A DNA stretch of 64,000 nt, taken from positions 2,666,001 through 2,730,000 of the forward strand of contig NZ_JAMOAO010000001.1 of assembly GCF_030555055.1 (NCBI RefSeq), read 5' to 3'. Under the pieces are notes generated by a model. The model saw nothing but the letters and a program-made list of their open reading frames with translations. It did no database searches and was not told the DNA's origin. This DNA comes from Nocardiopsis sp. YSL2 (GTDB taxonomy: Bacteria; Actinomycetota; Actinomycetes; Streptosporangiales; Streptosporangiaceae). This document shows, piece after piece, positions 58,441-64,000 of this stretch. A program made the translations under genes and the position numbers. How positions within the stretch are numbered: the first letter of the stretch is position 1; every line of letters starts with the position of its first letter.

Positions 58441-59700
58441 TCACACCAGGGGAAAGAGGGCGTCGGTGAAGGCGTTGCGGAACTTCCCCCGAGGGTCGAA
58501 GTCCGCGAGCAGGCCCCGGAAGTCGGCCGCCCGCTCGTAGCCGCCGATGACCTCCGCCGGGTCCAGCGCGGTGAGCTTGCCCCAGTGCGGCCGTGCGCCC
58601 AGAGGCACGAGCCGGTCCTCCACGGCGGAGATGACGGGCAGCACGGTCGCGGGGTCCTTGCGCCAGGTGAAGTGGAAGGCGACGGTGTCCCGGCCATGGG
58701 CGGGGCTCAGCCACAGGTCGTCGGCGCGGATCGTGCGCACCTCGGAGATGTGCAGGGCCGGGGCGATGAGGTGCCCGATCTCCCGGAGCGCGGCGAAGCA
58801 GGCCGGGGCGGCGGCCCGGGGGAGGTAGAGCTCGGACTGCAGTTCGTCGCCCGCGCTCGGGGGCAGCTCGGGTCGGAAGTGCGGCAGGCGCTCGAACCAG
58901 GGCCCGACGGTGCCCAGCTGCTCGGTGCTGGGTTCGGGCGGCATACCGGGGACGGGATGCATCGGCCCGGTCGCGGGCCGTCCGCCGTCCCAGCCGCCCT
59001 CCGGCCGGTCGGTGCGGTTCTTGAGCCACACGTCGCCCCCGCCCGCGTGCCAGTCCGTGAAGAGGCTGACGCTGGTGGCCGCGCCGAACACGTCGTCGAA
59101 CCGATCGGCGACCTCGTCCAGGGCCACCCCGACCCGCACCCGCTGGGTCATCTCGTAGGCGGGCTCGACCTCCAGGGTGAGCCGCGTGACGACGCCGAGC
59201 GCGCCGAGGGCGACCACGGCCCCGGGGAAGGCGTCCGGATCGGTGTCGCGGCCCAGCCACCGAAGGTCGCCGTCCGGCCCGACGAGCTCCAGGGCGCGGA
59301 CGGCGGCGGACAGGCAGCGCTGCCCGTCACCGGAGCCGTGGGTGCCGGTCGCGCAGGAGCCCGCGACGGAGATGTGCGGCAGTGAGGCCAGGTTGCCCAG
59401 CGCGAAGCCCTCGCGGTGCAGGGCGACGGCCAGGTCGGCGTAGCGCAGTCCGGCGGAGACGGTCACGGTGGAAGCGGCCGGGTCGACCTCGGTCACCACG
59501 GGCAGCCCGTCCAGCCGGACCAGGTCGCGGTCGGAGTCGGCGACGAGGTTGAAGGAGTGGCCGCTGCCGAGGGCGCGGATGCCGGTGCTGTCCCGGACGA
59601 GCCGTCGCAGCTCGTCGACGGTCGCGGGCCGGTGCACCCGCGGGCTGGCGAAGGTGACGTTCCCGGCCCAGTTGCGGAGCGGTGCGTGCGGCGTGGGCAT
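58441..59700 (-). CDS. FAD-linked alditol (xylitol/sorbitol) oxidase-like enzyme
   Basis: 419 residues. A VAO-type FAD domain with IRALGSGHSFN (covalent FAD His in GHSFN is typical), then SVAGSCATGTHGSGD, and the C-terminal ALO domain with HWGKL and FDPRGKFRNAF. Size and motifs match actinobacterial alditol oxidase and D-arabinono-1,4-lactone oxidase relatives, which oxidise sugar alcohols or aldonolactones with oxygen. A lac-type operator upstream fits sugar control. Confidence 0.9.
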   Translation of the reverse strand: MPTPHAPLRNWAGNVTFASPRVHRPATVDELRRLVRDSTGIRALGSGHSFNLVADSDRDLVRLDGLPVVTEVDPAASTVTVSAGLRYADLAVALHREGFALGNLASLPHISVAGSCATGTHGSGDGQRCLSAAVRALELVGPDGDLRWLGRDTDPDAFPGAVVALGALGVVTRLTLEVEPAYEMTQRVRVGVALDEVADRFDDVFGAATSVSLFTDWHAGGGDVWLKNRTDRPEGGWDGGRPATGPMHPVPGMPPEPSTEQLGTVGPWFERLPHFRPELPPSAGDELQSELYLPRAAAPACFAALREIGHLIAPALHISEVRTIRADDLWLSPAHGRDTVAFHFTWRKDPATVLPVISAVEDRLVPLGARPHWGKLTALDPAEVIGGYERAADFRGLLADFDPRGKFRNAFTDALFPLV

Positions 59701-59816
59701 GAGCCCTCCGAAGGAGAGAGGTGTCGTGTCCCGGTTCCCGAGGCGCCGCCGCGATGGGACGGCCTCCGGGAGGATAACCGTTCAGTCTGGCAGGGCCGGC
59801 GGCCGGGGCCCCCGTA

Positions 59817-59832
59817 ATGTGAGCGCTCACAT
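59817..59832. promoter_or_regulatory. LacI-type operator ATGTGAGCGCTCACAT
   Basis: A perfect 16-bp palindrome whose inner 14 bases equal the ideal symmetric lac operator core. It lies 117 bp upstream of the oxidase ATG. No LacI-family gene is in the window. Confidence 0.7.
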
Positions 59833-60611
59833 GCCCGGCGCGAAGCCCTGCGCGTCCTCGTCCTCCCTCGGCGGCGGGGCCTGACCCGGACACGGCGCCA
59901 CCACGACGATCGACAAATGTGGCCACGAGATCCCCAGGCTGCGCAGCGTCAATGGGAGTATGCGCAGCTCGTGCATGGCGGTTGAATTATATCCGAAAAG
60001 GAACCGGAATTCCGCTGTGCGTCTTTCCCTGGTTCCGCCAGGGGATTTCGCCTCTGGGGGTGGGGGATTCTGCACTTCCTGTCGGCTGCACGGTGCCCCC
60101 GGCATACCACTGGGCTGCTCGTTTGCAGTCCAGATGCGTGAGTCCGTTACTGGGCGACGGAATGATGTTGGACCAAGATGCCACCTCGCCGAGCCCGGAG
60201 GAAGATGGCCACTTTCGGCCACATGATGAGTTGCGGGCAGGGGTGTCTGACCTGTTGAGACGCTGAAACCCACCGAGATAGTAGGTGGGTTGGCGCTCCA
60301 GTCGAAATGGTCTGATGGTCGAGTCGAGGCGCGTGGCCTGCGGCTTCTCATTTCTCTGCTGTCAGGGTCGGGTGAGTAGGAAGCTGGACATCTTCTCATC
60401 TGCCGAGTACTCTCGGCACTCAGGTAATTTCTTCTCCTTCTATTACGAAATGAACAAGGATGTAATACTCAGCGCATGCGTGCTCGATTTCTGGCTGAAA
60501 ATTCGCTCTAGCGGATGAGATGAATTCCAATGTTATACGTGCCCTGAAGCGGCGTTGATTGTCCTCGGGGATGATGATTTCACACGAATACGATTTCTGA
60601 GGGTGCCTTCC
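59833..60611. other. AT-richer gap with no convincing gene
   Basis: About 780 bp of lower GC than the flanks, especially 60400-60600. Short rightward frames exist (59919-60266 and 60285-60518, for instance), but none has a ribosome site plus a recognisable product. The frame ending at 60266 stops right before a hairpin (60267-60291), so it may be the 3' remnant of a lost gene. The border may mark an insertion that brought the ABC genes to its right. Confidence 0.5.
60267..60291 (+). terminator. Hairpin in the AT-rich gap
   Basis: AACCCACC pairs with GGTGGGTT over a nine-base loop, one base after a TGA stop. Terminator-like without a strong U-run. Confidence 0.45.
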
Positions 60612-62393
60612 TTGAGTGTTGACGACGTAGAGAATCCTCTGGCGGAGGCGGCCCGCACGGCCCCTCTGCGGCGGCTATGGGACTACGCCCGACCGCACTG
60701 GCGTGTGCTCGTGGTCGGGACCGTGTTCTCCTTCCTCGGCGGCGCGACCAGCCTTGCCCAGCCCCTCGTGGCCCGCCACGTCATCGACGCCCTCGGCGCG
60801 GGCGATCCGGTCATGGGCGCGGTCCTGGCCCTGACCACCGTCATCGTCGGCGGAGCCTTGATCGGGGCGCTCGGGGCCTTCCTGCTGGAGCGCACCGGTC
60901 AGGGCATCGTGCTGGACGTGCGCCGCAGCCTGGTCGGATCGCTGGTACGGCTGCGCGTGAGCGAGGTCGACCGGCTCAAGCCGGGCGACCTCGTCGCACG
61001 GCTGACCGCCGACACCACCCTGCTGCGCTCGGTCGCGACCAGTGGCCTGACCGACATGGTCAGCAGTTCCCTCCTGCTCGTCGGAGGTATCGCCGTCATG
61101 GTCTTCCTCGACTGGCGCCTGTTCCTGGTGAGTGCCGCGATGGTCGTGGCGGTCGGACTGCTCATGGGCGTGGTCCTGCCGCGGATCGGCGCCGCAACCC
61201 AGGCCGCCCAGGCGGCACTGGGCGAGATGGGCTCTCATCTGGAGCGGGTCTTCGGGGCGTTCCGCACGGTCAAGGCCTCCTCGGCCGAGCGGGTGGAGAC
61301 CGACCGGCTGGACGCGGCGGCCGTGGAGTCCTGGCGCAAGGGTGTCGCGGTGGCCGGATGGTCCGCGGTGTCGGGCACCGCGACCCGGCTGGCGGTCAAC
61401 ATCGCCTTCCTGACCATCCTCGCGATCGGCGGCGCCCGGGTGGCCACCGGCGGGATGGACGTGTCGACGCTGATCGCGTTTCTGTTGCTGCTCTTCTATC
61501 TCATGCAGCCCATCAGCAGCCTGACCTCCTCAGCGACCCAGTTGCAGACCGGCCTGGCCGCCGTGCGCCGCATCGACGAGGTCGCCGAACTCGACCGCGA
61601 GGACGCGAAGCCCCGCTCGGCCCGGGGACCGGCGACCGGCGCCGGCGGTCCCGCCTCGGTGGTCTTCGAGGACGTCGCCTTCCGTTACCGGCCCGGACTG
61701 GCCCCGGTCCACCACGGTGTATCGTTCACCGCTGACGGCGCTGGCCTCACCGCGCTGGTCGGCCCCTCCGGCGCGGGCAAGACGACCGTGTTCTCTCTGA
61801 TCGAGCGGTTCTACGATGCCACCTCGGGCCGGGTCCTGCTGGACGGCATCGACGTGCGCTCATGGCCGCTGGCAGCCCTGCGCGCCCAGATCGGATACGT
61901 CGAGCAGGACGCCCCGGTCCTGGACGGCACCCTTTGGGAGAACCTGATGATGGCCGCACCCGGGGCGGGCGAGGACGCGCTGGCCGATGTGGTGGCCCGG
62001 GCCCGGCTCAGCGAACTGGTCGACCGCTTGCCTGAGGGGATGAACAGCGCCATCGGCCACCGGGGCGTGACCATCTCCGGCGGCGAGAGGCAGCGCGTGG
62101 CCATCGCCCGCGCCCTGCTGCGCGACCCCCGGCTGCTGCTCATGGACGAGGCGACCTCACAACTGGACGCGGCCAACGAGGGCGCGCTCAAGGCAGTCAT
62201 GCTGGAGGCGGCCCGGCACACCAACGTGATCGTGGTCGCCCACAGGCTATCCACGGTCACCAATGCGGACCGGATCGTGGTGATGGACGCGGGCCGGGTG
62301 CGCGCGGTGGGCACCCACGCCGAGTTGGTGACCGGGGACGAGCTGTACCGGGACCTGGCCGCCGGACAGCTCCTGGCCACCGAACGGCTCTGA
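60612..62393 (+). CDS. ABC exporter, fused permease-ATPase
   Basis: 593 residues from TTG 60612, with GAGGG upstream; GTG 60603 and TTG 60555 are alternatives. A six-helix type I exporter domain (about 25-310) is followed by the ATPase: Walker A GPSGAGKTTV, Q-loop IGYVEQDAPVLDG, signature ISGGERQR, Walker B LLLMDEATSQLD. As a half-transporter it should dimerise. It exports a lipid, peptide or drug. Codon use is high-GC but the upstream flank is not, suggesting transfer. Confidence 0.92.
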   Translation: MSVDDVENPLAEAARTAPLRRLWDYARPHWRVLVVGTVFSFLGGATSLAQPLVARHVIDALGAGDPVMGAVLALTTVIVGGALIGALGAFLLERTGQGIVLDVRRSLVGSLVRLRVSEVDRLKPGDLVARLTADTTLLRSVATSGLTDMVSSSLLLVGGIAVMVFLDWRLFLVSAAMVVAVGLLMGVVLPRIGAATQAAQAALGEMGSHLERVFGAFRTVKASSAERVETDRLDAAAVESWRKGVAVAGWSAVSGTATRLAVNIAFLTILAIGGARVATGGMDVSTLIAFLLLLFYLMQPISSLTSSATQLQTGLAAVRRIDEVAELDREDAKPRSARGPATGAGGPASVVFEDVAFRYRPGLAPVHHGVSFTADGAGLTALVGPSGAGKTTVFSLIERFYDATSGRVLLDGIDVRSWPLAALRAQIGYVEQDAPVLDGTLWENLMMAAPGAGEDALADVVARARLSELVDRLPEGMNSAIGHRGVTISGGERQRVAIARALLRDPRLLLMDEATSQLDAANEGALKAVMLEAARHTNVIVVAHRLSTVTNADRIVVMDAGRVRAVGTHAELVTGDELYRDLAAGQLLATERL

Positions 62394-62625
62394 GAGCCCG
62401 TCCCGGGTGTGCATGTCCTGATCCTGGGAGTTCCGCGTTCGAGCGCGCGTTCCGGGATCCCGCCCCACGGCTGCGCGTATCGCGGTATCCGTCATTTCGT
62501 GATCGAACGACGCCACCCGACCTGACGAAAGTCAGGGCCGTGCCCGGTCGGTCGGCACTGTCGGCGGAGTGCTGTCGCTACTTAGCGTGGTCATGATGAG
62601 ACGACCACGACGGGAAAGCGGCGAT

Positions 62626-63372
62626 ATGGGCACGCCCACGAGGCAGCGCGGATACACACTTCAGGCGGTCCACCTGGTCAAACAGTATGGCGAGGGTCCC
62701 ACCTCCGTCACCGCCGTCGCCGGCGTGGAGCTCGGCTTCTCCCGTGGGGAGTTCACCGCGGTAATGGGGCCGTCCGGGTCCGGTAAGTCCACCCTCATGC
62801 ACCTGTTGGCGGGGTTGGACACGCCCACCAGCGGGCGGGTGGTGGTCGAGGGCCGAGACCTGTCCCAGCTCACCGACAAGGAGCTCACCGTTCTGCGGCG
62901 CGAGCGGATCGGCTTCGTCTTTCAGGCCTTCAACCTGTTGCCCACCCTCACCGCGGAGCAGAACATCCTGCTCCCGCTCAAGCTCTCCGGCCGACGCCCG
63001 GACCAGGCCTTCTTCGCTGAGGTAGTGCGTTCCCTGCGCCTCGGCGACCGGCTCGGGCACCGTCCTGGCGAGCTGTCGGGCGGGCAACAGCAAAGAGTCG
63101 CGGTCGCGCGTGCCCTGCTCACGCGGCCCGCCGTTGTCTTCGCCGACGAGCCGACCGGGGCCCTTGACGTCTCCACCGGCCGTGAACTGCTCGAACGTTT
63201 GCGTGTGGCCTGCGTCGAACTGGGCCAGACCATCGTCATGGTCACCCACGACCCGGTCGCGGCGACCTACGCGGACCGTGTCGTGCTGATGTCCGATGGT
63301 GTGCTGCACGGCACCATCGACCATCCCACCACTCAAGAGGTCCTCACAGCCATGACCCGGGCGGAGGGCTGA
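62626..63372 (+). CDS. ABC transporter ATP-binding protein (MacB/LolD-type)
   Basis: 248 residues from ATG 62626 (GGGAAAG upstream). Walker A GPSGSGKSTL, signature LSGGQQQRVAVAR and Walker B VVFADEPTGALD are those of ATPases that work with FtsX-type permeases. It ends overlapping the permease ATG (TGATG), so the two form one transporter. Confidence 0.93.
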   Translation: MGTPTRQRGYTLQAVHLVKQYGEGPTSVTAVAGVELGFSRGEFTAVMGPSGSGKSTLMHLLAGLDTPTSGRVVVEGRDLSQLTDKELTVLRRERIGFVFQAFNLLPTLTAEQNILLPLKLSGRRPDQAFFAEVVRSLRLGDRLGHRPGELSGGQQQRVAVARALLTRPAVVFADEPTGALDVSTGRELLERLRVACVELGQTIVMVTHDPVAATYADRVVLMSDGVLHGTIDHPTTQEVLTAMTRAEG

Positions 63373-64000
63373 TGCTCGGCTACGCCTGGGCGCAGATTCG
63401 CGCCTACCCGGTCCGGCTGACGGCCGTCTTGTTGGCGATCGTTCTGGGTACGACATTCCTCGCGGCCACGGCCGTGTTCACCTCTACCTCCGCCGCGGGG
63501 CTGCGGGCGGTGGCCGCTGCCCCGCTCTCCGCGGCCGACGTGGTCGTCGATCTGGATCCGGAGGCCGCTGATCCCGGACCGGAGTGGCCGGACCTGGTCG
63601 CCGACCACCCCGACGTGGCAGTCGTCGCCCCCTACCATGCCCGCACCGTCGAACTGCTCACGGACGACCAGCGGGCCACGACCAACGTCTACAGCATCGC
63701 GGCCGAGCCCGAGCTGCGCTGGTTCGACCTGGAGGAGGGTGTCTGGCCCTCGGCGACCGACGAGATCATCGCCGATTCCACGACCCTGGAAGCGGCGGGC
63801 CTTGCTATCGGGGACACTGTGCGGCTCGTCCCCTCGGAAGGCGAGGAATCCCGGGTCACCGTGGTCGGCGCCGTGGAACTGGGCTTCCAGCCGCTGACAG
63901 GGGTCCAGTACCAGTTCTATGCCTCCGAGGCGTACTTCGCGGGGGACACGCCCGTCAGCGCCCTGGGCCGTGTCGCCGACGGCGCATCCGCTTCCGCGAC
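63372..64000 (+). CDS. FtsX-type ABC permease, truncated by the window end
   Basis: Open from ATG 63372 to the right edge (at least 209 residues, no stop). It begins MLGYAWAQIRAYPVRLTAVL with one membrane helix (about 13-36), then a large extracytoplasmic domain in the order expected of MacB/FtsX permeases. Start overlaps the ATPase stop. Such pairs export peptides or lipoproteins or act as mechanotransmission complexes. Confidence 0.88.
   Translation, partial: MLGYAWAQIRAYPVRLTAVLLAIVLGTTFLAATAVFTSTSAAGLRAVAAAPLSAADVVVDLDPEAADPGPEWPDLVADHPDVAVVAPYHARTVELLTDDQRATTNVYSIAAEPELRWFDLEEGVWPSATDEIIADSTTLEAAGLAIGDTVRLVPSEGEESRVTVVGAVELGFQPLTGVQYQFYASEAYFAGDTPVSALGRVADGASASA

Noticed and set aside
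60285..60518. 77-codon frame as a RiPP precursor near the ABC exporter
   Set aside because: No ribosome site, no leader-core pattern and no modifying enzyme gene in the window.

Overview
The window is chromosomal DNA from a high-GC actinobacterium. Codon use, a WhiB family protein, an Actinobacteria-type parS site, the ffs-dnaX and ybaB-recR-lysC-asd linkage and the overall gene style point to the Streptosporangiales, probably Nocardiopsis or a close relative. That genus is inferred from pattern memory only. dnaX, recR and a parS site together suggest the origin-proximal part of the chromosome.

Positions 1 to about 13,030 are the integrase-side part of an actinomycete integrative and conjugative element (AICE) of the pSAM2 type. 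From left to right it carries: an AT-rich cargo gene cut by the window edge; a Nudix/GntR pair resembling pSAM2 Pif and KorSA; a divergent WhiB-like gene behind a promoter overlain by 13-bp palindromes; a run of small, mostly overlapping genes for membrane proteins and unknowns (spread-type); an FtsK-like DNA translocase (TraB/TraSA type); a zinc-ribbon protein; a primase-polymerase/DUF3987 replication pair; an excisionase; and a tyrosine integrase that abuts the 3' end of tRNA-Ser(GGA). The second att site lies left of the window. A family of stem-loops with a conserved loop sits in front of the first gene of most transcription units in the element. It is the most unusual feature seen here.

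Positions 13,100-25,000 hold core genes: a DUF2252 protein, the signal recognition particle RNA, dnaX, then an inserted block (TetR, a small conserved protein, a methyltransferase, an Old Yellow Enzyme with a divergent MerR regulator), then ybaB, recR, lysC and asd. Positions 25,000-32,000 hold a GntR/UTRA regulator, a small membrane protein, and the pdhA-pdhB-pdhC operon for a 2-oxoacid dehydrogenase with a FadR-type regulator next to it and a 17-bp palindrome between them.

Positions 32,000-48,700 hold a PAP2 phosphatase, a flavin monooxygenase/TetR divergent pair, a secreted CBM2-pectate lyase, a parS palindrome, a His-rich PepSY membrane protein with a membrane neighbour, an MFS exporter, an M20 amidohydrolase with a divergent double-AsnC regulator, an alanine/glycine:cation symporter, glutamine-dependent NAD synthetase and a DMT transporter. 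Positions 48,700-64,000 hold an ABC-2 exporter (ATPase plus two permeases), an SDR, an ACT-domain protein, an L,D-transpeptidase, an XRE-like gene coupled to a large helicase with a C-terminal membrane hairpin, an alditol-oxidase-like enzyme, an AT-rich gap of about 0.8 kb, and ABC transporter genes. The last of these, an FtsX-type permease, runs off the right edge.

Start codons were chosen by ribosome binding site and overlap. No database search was possible, so family names rest on motif recognition.
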